64,000 nucleotides of DNA. It comes from an uncultured Gemmatimonadota bacterium (GTDB taxonomy: Bacteria > Gemmatimonadota > Gemmatimonadetes > Gemmatimonadales > Gemmatimonadaceae). The notes below the pieces were generated by a model, which saw nothing but the letters and a program-made list of their open reading frames with translations, did no database searches and was not told the origin of the DNA. Positions 17,977 to 25,918 of the stretch are shown one piece after another; the first letter of the stretch is position 1, and every line of letters begins with the position of its first letter. Location of the stretch: positions 248,001-312,000 of the forward strand of contig CAIRYG010000010.1 in NCBI GenBank assembly GCA_903882745.1. The letters run 5' to 3'. The position numbers and the translations under genes are program-made.

Positions 17977-18687
17977 CTAGATGCGCCCTTCGCGCGCCAT
18001 CAGCGCGATGATCTCAGATCCGAAGCCTTCCAGCGCGCCATCAAAACGGTTGAGCTTATTCGCGAAGATGTTGTAGCCGAATGTCGCCGGAATGGCGACC
18101 GCAAGCGCCGCCGCCGTGGCGATCAGTGCTTCGGCCACACCAGGCGCGACCGCCGCAAGATTCCCGGACCCGCCCGCCGCCACGCCAAGAAACGCCGTGA
18201 TCACGCCGAGCACGGTGCCGAGCAACCCCATGAGTGGACTCGCCGAGCCAATGACCGCCAGCACCGGGATGTAGCGCCCCAGTTGATCGCGCTCCGTATT
18301 CGTTTCCGCGTCGAGCACCAGGCGCAACGCCTCAACCTGCGACGCCGACAGCGTACCGGCTCCCGCGTTTCCATCGACACCCAGCGGACGCGTCTCCTGC
18401 AAGAACTGGATCGCGCGCGCGAACACTCGGGTGTACGGACTCTGCTGCACGCGCTTCGCGACCCCCGCGACTTGGTCCAGCCGCGATGCGTGACTGAACT
18501 CCGAGAGGAAGGAGGCGGAGGTTTTCGCCACACGGCCGAACTCGAGCCATTTCGAGAGCATGACGCCCCAGCTCACGAGCGACAGAACGGCCAGCACCAC
18601 GAGTACGACTTTCGTCGCGACGGTAGCACTGAGAATCAGCTCGAGCGGTGTGCTCGGGATTGCACTGGCGATTTGCGATGTGGTCAT
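17977..18687 (-). CDS. tolQ: MotA/TolQ/ExbB proton channel protein, probable TolQ
   Basis: TolQ forms the pentameric proton channel powering Tol-Pal. From the ATG at 18687 the protein is 236 aa with three membrane segments: about residues 15-40, and a pair about 130-210 containing ASPLMGLLGTVLGVI and AEALIATAAALAVAIPA, the MotA_ExbB signatures. An in-frame start further upstream (18738) would add 17 residues overlapping the epimerase gene. I prefer the ATG because it puts the first membrane helix near the N-terminus, as in TolQ. It is the first gene of the tol-pal run. Confidence 0.93.
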   Translation of the reverse strand: MTTSQIASAIPSTPLELILSATVATKVVLVVLAVLSLVSWGVMLSKWLEFGRVAKTSASFLSEFSHASRLDQVAGVAKRVQQSPYTRVFARAIQFLQETRPLGVDGNAGAGTLSASQVEALRLVLDAETNTERDQLGRYIPVLAVIGSASPLMGLLGTVLGVITAFLGVAAGGSGNLAAVAPGVAEALIATAAALAVAIPATFGYNIFANKLNRFDGALEGFGSEIIALMAREGRI

Positions 18688-18710
18688 GAAGATCAGGGGC
18701 TCGGCGTGCG

Positions 18711-19670
18711 TCAGACGGAGTGATGAGCGGCGAACCAACGGAACGTCTGCTCGAGGCCATCGGCGAGCGTTGTGCGAGGTGACCAGTCGAGTTCCTGGCG
18801 CGCTTTCTCAATGGAGACGAACGAGCGCAACTGCTCACCCGGGCGATGTGGAGCGAATTCATTGGGGAGTGCTGTCCCCGCCGCTGACTGCAGCGCTGCG
18901 GCCAGCTCAACCACGGAGGTTGCAACGCCCGTTCCGATGTTGAAGGAACGCGCGTCGATGCGGCCTGCCTTGGGGAGTGTTCCCGTCGCAGCGCGCACGT
19001 TCGCCTCGACAACATCTCCTACGTAGACGTAGTCACGCGTTTGGGAGCCGTCACCAAAAATCCGCGGTGACTGCCCCGACAGCAATCGCTGACAGAAAAT
19101 CGCGACCACGCCGGCCTCCCCATGTGGATCCTGCCGAGGACCGTACACATTCGCGTAACGAAGCGCGGCAACATCAAGCCCGTGCACCCGCGCGTAGTAC
19201 GCGATGTAATACTCCACACTCAGCTTGGCGATCCCGTACGGTGACTCCGGATTCTTCTCGAAGGTTTCGCGGCTCGGCGGTGCATCGAAATCACCGTAGA
19301 CGGCGCCACCGGTCGACGAAAAAATCAGGCGCGTGCTCGGCGACCCCGTGCGGACCGCTTCGAGGAGGTTCAGGCTGCCGAGGATGTTGCGCGACGCATC
19401 GTTGAAGGGATCGGACACGGACCTGCGCACATCCATTTGCGCCGCCAGGTGACATATCGCATGGAATCCACCGTCGCGCACGAGTGCCGCCGCGTCGGTG
19501 CTTCGAATGTCGTACGGGTGAAACGTCGCGCCCGCGGGGACGCGATCGCGCTTCCCGTTGGAGAGATCATCGATCACGGTAACCGCGGCGCCCATCGCCA
19601 TGAAACGGTCAACGAGATGCGAGCCAATGAAGCCCGCGCCGCCGGTTACCAGAATGCGAGAAGAATCCAT
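18711..19670 (-). CDS. NAD-dependent epimerase/dehydratase, UDP-glucose 4-epimerase-like
   Basis: An extended short-chain dehydrogenase of 319 aa. The Rossmann motif GGAGFIGSHL is at residues 10-19, the acidic IDDLSNG follows the second strand, and the catalytic pair Tyr/Lys is in SPYGIAKLSVEYY. YGPRQDPHGEAGV and GDGSQTRDYVYV are typical of GalE-type UDP-sugar 4-epimerases. It probably interconverts UDP-hexoses for envelope glycans. It is isolated from the larger nucleotide-sugar block at 33.8-45.5 kb and lies 23 bp before tolQ. Substrate specificity is not resolvable by eye. Confidence 0.85.
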   Translation of the reverse strand: MDSSRILVTGGAGFIGSHLVDRFMAMGAAVTVIDDLSNGKRDRVPAGATFHPYDIRSTDAAALVRDGGFHAICHLAAQMDVRRSVSDPFNDASRNILGSLNLLEAVRTGSPSTRLIFSSTGGAVYGDFDAPPSRETFEKNPESPYGIAKLSVEYYIAYYARVHGLDVAALRYANVYGPRQDPHGEAGVVAIFCQRLLSGQSPRIFGDGSQTRDYVYVGDVVEANVRAATGTLPKAGRIDARSFNIGTGVATSVVELAAALQSAAGTALPNEFAPHRPGEQLRSFVSIEKARQELDWSPRTTLADGLEQTFRWFAAHHSV

Positions 19671-19773
19671 GAATCGAACCGTGGGGATTGAGACCGATCT
19701 CTGCAGAGCCCCGAACGGACCCGCGGAGGAGATAACTCGTGAAGTTAATGCGGTGCCCTAAACTCCTGGAGTA

Positions 19774-20928
19774 TCAGGGCATCTTCGCGCTCACCCGCGC
19801 GAGGCCACCGATCGCCACCCCACCATTGCGCACGTGGAGCACAATGGCGGTCGCTCCCCGGGTTGTCACGCGTGTGACTTGCGCGACACCCACCTCCACT
19901 TCTGCATTCGCCACGTCACGCAGCGAGAGTTGGTCTCCGGACACGAGCCCTTCGTTGCTTCCGGCACCCACGATCAGGTACTGCCCCGGCGCGCTCAGCA
20001 CCGATGCCCCAGAAATCCAACGCACGCGAGTCTCACGGCCACTGGCTGTGGACACCGGGAACACACCGACCGGCGAGGCGAGGGGATCCGCCACGATCAC
20101 AGGCTGGCCAATCGTGACATCCTCGAACTTCCGTGTCAGCTCAGCGTCGACCATTCCACGTGCTGCAGCAACGGTCACCGTCAACACCCCAACAGGGACC
20201 GCGACCTGCGCATCTGTGCCAAGTACCTGGGCGAGGCGAATCACGAGCAGCTGATCGCCGATTGCCCCAACGGCCCCGGCCGGCAGTGCGACCCGAACGA
20301 GATCGCGAAACTGGATGGACCGAAGGCGCGGCGTTGTGGCAATGAAGCTGGAACCCAGCGCCCGATCGATCTTACCAGCCCCCTGGGGGCCGCCGATGGA
20401 GGTCACGAACGGCGCCGTGAGGTAGTCTCCAGCGCGCACCGCGGTCGCCCGAGCAGCCTGTTGGGAGCGCGCGGGCCGCACGCCGGCAGAGGCTGCCTGA
20501 GCCGCCGCTGCAGGACTCGTGCTCTGCCCCGCACTTGGCGTTTCCGGCTCCCCCGACGCTACCACACGGACGTCCGTGATGGCGCTCGCAACACCGTCAG
20601 CGGTCGTTGTGGCGCCCGTTGCGAGCGAGGCGACTGGCTCCGAGTCATTCAGCCGAAGCACCATCCCGGGTTCGATCGAGCGAGGATTCAGGACGACCCC
20701 CAAGTTCAGACGGTACAGCAGTTCCCAGCGGTGCGGATCGCCGAGCAAGGTACGCGCCAACCCCCAGAGGGTGTCGCCCTCACGCACCGTGTAGGTACGG
20801 GGCTTCGATACGCGAGCCGATGCCGTGGGCGGTAGGGCGGCACTGCCCTGCGCATGGGCTCGCGCGGGAACCGCCGGGACGATACTACCCAACAGTGTGG
20901 CGATCGCGAGATAACGCAGTCTGGGCAT
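19774..20928 (-). CDS. Exported LysM-domain protein
   Basis: The chosen ATG gives a 384-aa protein with a clean signal peptide (PRLRYLAIATLLG to ARAHAQ). A LysM domain follows at about residues 42-95: YTVREGDTLWGLARTLLG, NLGVVLNPRSIEPGMVLRL. LysM domains bind peptidoglycan. The remaining 280 residues are Ala/Val-rich with short strands and resemble nothing I can name. A GTG 13 codons upstream is possible but would put residues before the signal peptide. Likely a periplasmic or outer-membrane-linked cell-wall-binding protein. Confidence 0.8.
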   Translation of the reverse strand: MPRLRYLAIATLLGSIVPAVPARAHAQGSAALPPTASARVSKPRTYTVREGDTLWGLARTLLGDPHRWELLYRLNLGVVLNPRSIEPGMVLRLNDSEPVASLATGATTTADGVASAITDVRVVASGEPETPSAGQSTSPAAAAQAASAGVRPARSQQAARATAVRAGDYLTAPFVTSIGGPQGAGKIDRALGSSFIATTPRLRSIQFRDLVRVALPAGAVGAIGDQLLVIRLAQVLGTDAQVAVPVGVLTVTVAAARGMVDAELTRKFEDVTIGQPVIVADPLASPVGVFPVSTASGRETRVRWISGASVLSAPGQYLIVGAGSNEGLVSGDQLSLRDVANAEVEVGVAQVTRVTTRGATAIVLHVRNGGVAIGGLARVSAKMP

Positions 20929-21149
20929 GTTCGGTAGTTCCGGCCGTGGAACACCTTGCGCCGCCACGGAAGTGCGGAGGCGCGTCTAATGATTAGGACG
21001 AGCGCCTCCCCCGCAGGGATACGAGAGGAGGAAGGCCACGTACATGCCCGGCGGGCTGCCGAGAAACGGCAGTTGATCTGGGGTACGAAACGGGGCGCCG
21101 GCCGCGAACGGCCAAGCGCCCCGAAACCCACCGATTGGTGAGGGTCGCC

Positions 21150-21638
21150 CTAGAACGGCAGGTCGTCGTCCTGTTCGAGCGCGCCCGGGAACTCCGAGAA
21201 GTCGCCACCCGATGGAGCCGACTTTGACGGCGCGCCGCCCGCTGCACGACGTGGGGGCGGACCGTCAAAATCACCGCCGCCCGCCTTGCCGCCGCCGAGG
21301 AGGAGGATCTCCCGCACGTTGATTTCGGTCACGTAGCGAGCCTGCTTCTCCTTGTCTTCGAACTGGCGGTACTCAATGCGTCCTTCGACGTACAGCTTGT
21401 CACCCTTCTTGACGTACTTCTCGATGACGTCGGCGAGGCCCGTACCACGCGTTCCGACATTCCACGCGACGCACTTGTGCCACTCCGTCTTTTCCTGCTT
21501 TTCACCCGACGCCGAGTTCCACTGACGGCTGGTGGCGATTGAAAACTGCGCCACCTTGTTCCCGCCGCTGGTCGTCCGGATCTCCGGGTCGTTCCCGAGA
21601 TTCCCGATCAGCGTCACCTTGTTCAAGCTACGGCTCAC
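21150..21638 (-). CDS. ssb: Single-stranded DNA-binding protein
   Basis: SSB coats single-stranded DNA in replication and repair. The 162-aa product begins SLNKVTLIGNLGNDPEIR, the OB-fold signature, with the OB domain running to about residue 110. A Gly-rich linker follows and the acidic tip DDDLPF closes the protein; this tip recruits partner proteins. The start is GTG, supported by AGGAGG five bases upstream. It is a single gene rather than the rpsF-ssb-rpsR arrangement. Confidence 0.96.
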   Translation of the reverse strand: MSRSLNKVTLIGNLGNDPEIRTTSGGNKVAQFSIATSRQWNSASGEKQEKTEWHKCVAWNVGTRGTGLADVIEKYVKKGDKLYVEGRIEYRQFEDKEKQARYVTEINVREILLLGGGKAGGGDFDGPPPRRAAGGAPSKSAPSGGDFSEFPGALEQDDDLPF

Positions 21639-21643
21639 GTCCT

Positions 21644-21649
21644 CCTCCT
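21644..21649 (-). promoter_or_regulatory. Shine-Dalgarno site fixing the GTG start of ssb
   Basis: AGGAGG (in a duplicated AGGAGGAGG context) five bases from the GTG at 21638. It supports the GTG, which otherwise has no ATG competitor nearby. Confidence 0.75.
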
Positions 21650-21719
21650 GGCGAATGGATACACGGCGAATATGAATCTAGCGCTCTGACAGTGCGTCAC
21701 CAATCCGTTGCACGGAACA

Positions 21720-22223
21720 TCAAGAACCCGCAACCGGTCCCACAGGGGACTCGGCGGGCCCGATTTCCCGGAGCATTAAGACCGCATCCTCGGTTGGCAG
21801 ACTGTAATACGCGCGACGGCGCCCCACAGGGCTGAAGCCAGCCGCCACGTACATGGCCCGAGCCGCGGCGTTCGACTCGCGAACCTCGAGAAACAGCTTC
21901 CGACTCCCCCGAGCCTCGCAGATGAGCAGGGCGTGTCCCAGCAACCCACGTCCAACACCGGTACGCCGTGCCGATGCCGCAACGGCAATCGTTGCGAGTT
22001 CTGCCTCATCGGCCGCAAAATAGGTCACGGAGTGGCCGACAATCTCGCCGGCGGCGTTGAGCGCGACGTGCATCGCGGCCTGCTCGCTCTCGAGCGTATC
22101 GCGATATGCTTGCTCGCTCCACGGGTCAGTGAAACTGTCGTTCTCGATGATCATGACCGCCGGAAGGTCGGCGACCGTGGCGTCGCGCAGTGTGAGCGCC
22201 CCATTCGCGCGAGCCTCGGTCAC
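21720..22223 (-). CDS. rimI: Ribosomal protein S18 alanine N-acetyltransferase RimI (GNAT family)
   Basis: A 167-aa GNAT acetyltransferase. It has IIENDSFTDPWSEQAYRDTL near the N-terminus, the acetyl-CoA loop ARRTGVGRGLLGHAL, and LEVRESNAAARAMYVAAGF, all diagnostic of RimI. The open frame extends 169 codons upstream, but that part is antisense-like arginine-rich sequence. I start at the GTG at 22223, which overlaps the tsaB stop as GTGA. Adjacency of tsaE, tsaB and rimI is common in bacteria. No tsaD is in the window. Confidence 0.92.
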   Translation of the reverse strand: MTEARANGALTLRDATVADLPAVMIIENDSFTDPWSEQAYRDTLESEQAAMHVALNAAGEIVGHSVTYFAADEAELATIAVAASARRTGVGRGLLGHALLICEARGSRKLFLEVRESNAAARAMYVAAGFSPVGRRRAYYSLPTEDAVLMLREIGPAESPVGPVAGS

Positions 22224-22921
22224 GCCGTGGCTCCGGGCAACGGGGGCGACACCGGCAGCGCCCGCCCGTGCGTGGTCTCCCACTTCACCTGCGCTTCGGC
22301 AAGGCGGCCATACGCGGGCTCCCACGCCTCGAGCGAGAGCGCTGGCAGCGAATCCCACCCTCCGGCCACCGCAAGCGCGCCCCGCGCGTGCGGTTTCGCC
22401 TCCAGCATCTCCTCGGGCCCGATCGCGCGCGCGCCCAGGCGCTCGCAGGCGGCGGGAACCTCGGATACGGCGAGTCGGCTGACCTCGGCTTCCACGACCA
22501 CCGTCCCAGCGTCGGTCAGGCGGAGCAGTTGCGCGTACCGTTCGCCGCGCATGGCATCGAGGAGTGCGAGATATCGCCCAGGCTCCAGCCGATCGACGCG
22601 CGCGCCCACCATCAGCGCAAGCGACGGCACCGCATGCAGCGTCGCGCGCCCCTGCGTCCCCGTCACAATCCCCTTGGCGATGGCCGCAGCGATACGCAAC
22701 GACGTAAAGCTCCCCGGACCGCCACCGCACACCACGCGCGTCACCTCGCGGAGCGTCGCCCCGCCTTCGGCAATGGTGGCGATGACTGCCGGCATCAGCC
22801 GCTCCTCGTCAATGCCGCGCATCAGCGCCTCCCCCTCCGCGACGCGCGACGCCCCGCGCCACACGGCGACGGTGCCGATGTACGTCGAGGCGTCGATCGC
22901 GAGGGTGATCGGCGTGGTCAT
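22220..22921 (-). CDS. tsaB: tRNA threonylcarbamoyladenosine biosynthesis protein TsaB
   Basis: TsaB partners TsaD and TsaE to make t6A at position 37 of ANN-decoding tRNAs. The 233-aa ASKHA-fold protein begins TLAIDASTYIGTVAVW and has the GGGPGSFTSLRI box (about residues 67-78), hallmarks of the YeaZ family. Length is normal. It overlaps tsaE upstream and rimI downstream by four bases each, so the three are translationally coupled. Confidence 0.95.
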   Translation of the reverse strand: MTTPITLAIDASTYIGTVAVWRGASRVAEGEALMRGIDEERLMPAVIATIAEGGATLREVTRVVCGGGPGSFTSLRIAAAIAKGIVTGTQGRATLHAVPSLALMVGARVDRLEPGRYLALLDAMRGERYAQLLRLTDAGTVVVEAEVSRLAVSEVPAACERLGARAIGPEEMLEAKPHARGALAVAGGWDSLPALSLEAWEPAYGRLAEAQVKWETTHGRALPVSPPLPGATA

Positions 22922-23331
22922 GTGGTGATACGTCGCAGCTCGGGGTGTCCGTCCACATGCTCAAGGTGCAGTACCTGCGCGTCCGACGGCAACACCCCCT
23001 CGGCCCGATCCGGCCACTCGATCAGCACCACCGCGCGCTCGCTAAGCAAATCGTCCCAGCCAATGTTCGCGAGATCCTGCGGCCCTTTCAGTCGATACAA
23101 GTCGAGATGGTAGACCGGCGAGCGCTCGCCGGCGTACTGATGCACGAGCGCAAAGGTCGGGCTGGTCACGGGCTCACGCACGCCGTAGCCACGGCAGATG
23201 GCCTGCACCAGCGTCGTCTTCCCTGCTCCGAGATCGCCCGACAAGGTGAGCACGACGGGCGCCTGAAGCGACGCGCCGAGGTGTTCGCCCCATGCGACAA
23301 GCGCCGCGAGGGTGAGCTCAGCGCTTGCCAT
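22918..23331 (-). CDS. tsaE: tRNA threonylcarbamoyladenosine biosynthesis ATPase TsaE
   Basis: TsaE is the P-loop ATPase of the t6A complex. From the ATG at 23331 it is 137 aa with Walker [14 protein letters not shown] (Lys38), then [10 protein letters not shown] and [13 protein letters not shown], typical of the family. An in-frame ATG 21 codons earlier lies deeper inside uvrB and would add an atypical N-terminus, so I reject it. The chosen start still overlaps the uvrB end by 14 bp. Confidence 0.92.
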   Translation of the reverse strand: MASAELTLAALVAWGEHLGASLQAPVVLTLSGDLGAGKTTLVQAICRGYGVREPVTSPTFALVHQYAGERSPVYHLDLYRLKGPQDLANIGWDDLLSERAVVLIEWPDRAEGVLPSDAQVLHLEHVDGHPELRRITT

Positions 23332-25384
23332 GACCGCGCCGAGGTTCGTGGCGCGTGCCGTCCATGCGCGCGCGAATATCGAACAGTTCATCACGGAGAC
23401 GCGCCGCGGTTTCGAAATCGAGATTCTTCGCGGCGTCGCGCATCTCCTGTTCGAGACGGTTTACGAGCGCCGGCAAGTCATCGGTGCCGTAATGCGAGGC
23501 AGCTTCCGCGACCTTCTTCTCGCGGCGACGACTCGTGCGATCGTCGTCGCGCGCTTCGCGCTCATCGCGGGAGTCGGCAACGCGTGTGATGAGCCGCACC
23601 TCTTCGATGCTCTTCTGGACACTGGTCGGCGTAATGCCGTGCTCGACGTTGTATGCGGTTTGAATGACGCGTCGCCGGCTGGTCTCGTCCATTGCCCGCT
23701 GCATCGAGCCGGTGATTTTATCCGCATAGAAAATTGCGCGCCCGTTGACGTGGCGCGCGGCGCGGCCGATCGTTTGGATCAGCGATCGGTCGCTCCGCAG
23801 GAACCCTTCCTGGTCAGCGTCGAGGATCGCCACCAGCGAGACCTCGGGCATGTCGAGCCCTTCGCGCAGCAAGTTGATCCCGATGAGCACGTCGAATTCG
23901 CCCAGCCGGAGCCCGCGCACGATTTCCATGCGTTCGATCGCATCGATATCCGAATGCATGTAGCGGACACGGACCTTCACCTGCTGCAAATAGTCTGCGA
24001 GATCTTCGGACATTCGCTTGGTGAGCGTCGTGACGAGCACGCGCTCGCCCTTTCGCTCGCGAATCCGAATCTCGTTGAGGAGGTCATCGACCTGTCCGCG
24101 GACCGGGCGGATCTCGATTTCGGGATCCACGAGCCCAGTGGGTCGAATGATCTGCTCGACCACGACACCCTGCGACAGCTTGAGCTCGGTGTCGCCCGGG
24201 GTGGCCGACACGAGAATCGCGCGAGGCGTCAGCGCCAGAAACTCATCGAACATCAGAGGGCGGTTATCGAGCGCGCTCGGGAGTCGGAACCCGTACTCCA
24301 CGAGCGTGTTCTTTCGGGCACGGTCGCCGTTGAACATGCCGCCAATCTGCGGGAGCGAGACGTGCGACTCATCCACCACCACGAGGAACTCATCGGGGAA
24401 GTAGTCGAACAGCACAGCCGGCCGGTCTCCCCCTTCGCGCCCCGAGAGGTGTCGTGAGTAATTCTCGATGCCGGGGCACGTCCCGATTTCGAGCATCATC
24501 TCGATGTCGAAGTTCGTGCGTGATTCGAGGCGCTGCGCTTCGAGCAGTTTGTTCGCCGTGCGCAGGTCCTTCAATCGATCGGCCAACTCTTCGCGAATCA
24601 GCTTGATCGCGCGCTCGAGCGTCGGTCGCGTGGTGACGAAATGCTTCGCTGGGTACACCGCCGTTTTTTGCAACACGGCAATCGTCTCGCCCGTCAGGGG
24701 ATTGACCTTCGAGATCTTCTCAATCTCGTCCCCCCACAGCTCGAGGCGCACCGCCTGCTCTTCATACGCCGGGAAGATCTCCACGGTGTCGCCGCGCACG
24801 CGGAAGGTGCCGCGCTCGAACGCGACGTCGTTCCGCGAATACTGGATCTTGACCAACGAGCGCAGGATGTCGTCGCGCGCGATCTTCTGCCCGACGTGCA
24901 ACATCACCATCGTCTCGCGGTACGTGACGGGATCGCCGAGGCCATAGATCGCCGAGACAGTGGCGACGATAATGACATCCTCGCGTTCCATCAGCGAGGA
25001 GGTGGCGCGGAGTCTCAAGCGATCAATGTCGTCGTTGATGCTCGCGTCCTTCTCGATGTAGGTGTCGCTCGAGGGGACGTACGCTTCCGGCTGGTAGTAG
25101 TCGTAGTACGAGATAAAGTACTCGACCGCGTTGTTGGGGAAGAATGACTTGAGCTCCCCATACAACTGGGCCGCCAGCGTCTTGTTGTGCGAGAGCACAA
25201 GCGTCGGCCGACCCCAGTGCTTGATGACGTTCGCGACCGTCATCGTCTTGCCGGATCCGGTCACGCCCAACAGCGTCTGGAAGCGATCCCCTCGCTCCAG
25301 CCCGGTGTTCAGCTCCGCGATCGCGCGCGGCTGATCGCCGGCGGGCTGGAAAGGCGCCTGAAGATCGAACGAGACTTCGGACAT
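23318..25384 (-). CDS. uvrB: UvrABC system protein B
   Basis: UvrB is the damage-verifying helicase of nucleotide excision repair. The 688-aa protein has Walker [13 protein letters not shown] (Lys46). The beta-hairpin region [20 protein letters not shown] inserts between DNA strands. The protein also has [14 protein letters not shown] and a C-terminal UVR motif ([19 protein letters not shown]) that contacts UvrC. Length matches the family. It is followed by tsaE with a 14-bp overlap. Confidence 0.97.
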   Translation of the reverse strand: MSEVSFDLQAPFQPAGDQPRAIAELNTGLERGDRFQTLLGVTGSGKTMTVANVIKHWGRPTLVLSHNKTLAAQLYGELKSFFPNNAVEYFISYYDYYQPEAYVPSSDTYIEKDASINDDIDRLRLRATSSLMEREDVIIVATVSAIYGLGDPVTYRETMVMLHVGQKIARDDILRSLVKIQYSRNDVAFERGTFRVRGDTVEIFPAYEEQAVRLELWGDEIEKISKVNPLTGETIAVLQKTAVYPAKHFVTTRPTLERAIKLIREELADRLKDLRTANKLLEAQRLESRTNFDIEMMLEIGTCPGIENYSRHLSGREGGDRPAVLFDYFPDEFLVVVDESHVSLPQIGGMFNGDRARKNTLVEYGFRLPSALDNRPLMFDEFLALTPRAILVSATPGDTELKLSQGVVVEQIIRPTGLVDPEIEIRPVRGQVDDLLNEIRIRERKGERVLVTTLTKRMSEDLADYLQQVKVRVRYMHSDIDAIERMEIVRGLRLGEFDVLIGINLLREGLDMPEVSLVAILDADQEGFLRSDRSLIQTIGRAARHVNGRAIFYADKITGSMQRAMDETSRRRVIQTAYNVEHGITPTSVQKSIEEVRLITRVADSRDEREARDDDRTSRRREKKVAEAASHYGTDDLPALVNRLEQEMRDAAKNLDFETAARLRDELFDIRARMDGTRHEPRRGHGKR

Positions 25385-25421
25385 ACCCGGAAGCTAGTTT
25401 ATCGGCGTTTGTTCGGGTAGG

Positions 25422-25865
25422 TCAGCTCAGCGCCATCAGACGGAACCACGGGATTCCCCACAGCACGAGGCCCGTGGATACGGCAAAGAACGCGGTTGCG
25501 CGGCCAAACTTCAGACGGTCAGTCGACGCCTTCTTTGCAAACACACTGCCCAAGTGCGCGAACAGCACCGCGAGCACCATGATCGTAGGATGCTCAGCCA
25601 CAAAGAACCGGACGGACGGTTCGTGCATGGCGGTCGCCATGTCTTTCATCGCACCGCGCGTGATTGGGCTCACCCCGTACAAGACCAACCCGACGAGCAA
25701 CTCCGTGTCGAGTACAATCGTGAAGATCAGTGCTGCCACGCGGTCCGTTCCGGTCCATGCCGACGCCTTCGCATAGCGAAAGGCCATCGTAGCGGTCACG
25801 GTGACCATGATAAGGATCACAGCCCAGCGGAGGAGGCTGTGGAGGAGAATCAGAGTAGGTGTCAT
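25422..25865 (-). CDS. Small four-helix membrane protein, cytochrome-b-like
   Basis: A 147-aa protein with four predicted membrane helices (about residues 5-27, 42-65, 88-110, 120-143). Histidines sit at helix ends in LLHSLLRW, AEHPTIM and LFAHLGS. The layout resembles small proteins in Bacteroidetes often called cytochrome b-like, where paired histidines may bind haem. Haem binding here is inference. It lies between rel and uvrB on the same strand with no obvious functional tie. Confidence 0.6.
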   Translation of the reverse strand: MTPTLILLHSLLRWAVILIMVTVTATMAFRYAKASAWTGTDRVAALIFTIVLDTELLVGLVLYGVSPITRGAMKDMATAMHEPSVRFFVAEHPTIMVLAVLFAHLGSVFAKKASTDRLKFGRATAFFAVSTGLVLWGIPWFRLMALS

Positions 25866-25918
25866 ACGGGAAAAATAGCGACAGAATCTCCGAAACGCCC
25901 GTCCCAGGCTCCCCCAGG

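Noticed and set aside
17215-18723. 502-codon plus-strand open frame opposite the tol genes
   Set aside because: Low-complexity composition and no domain; tolQ, tolR and the TolA-like gene explain the region.
22224-22730. N-terminal extension of the rimI frame
   Set aside because: It lies inside tsaB in another frame and lacks any GNAT feature; the GTG overlapping the tsaB stop fits better.
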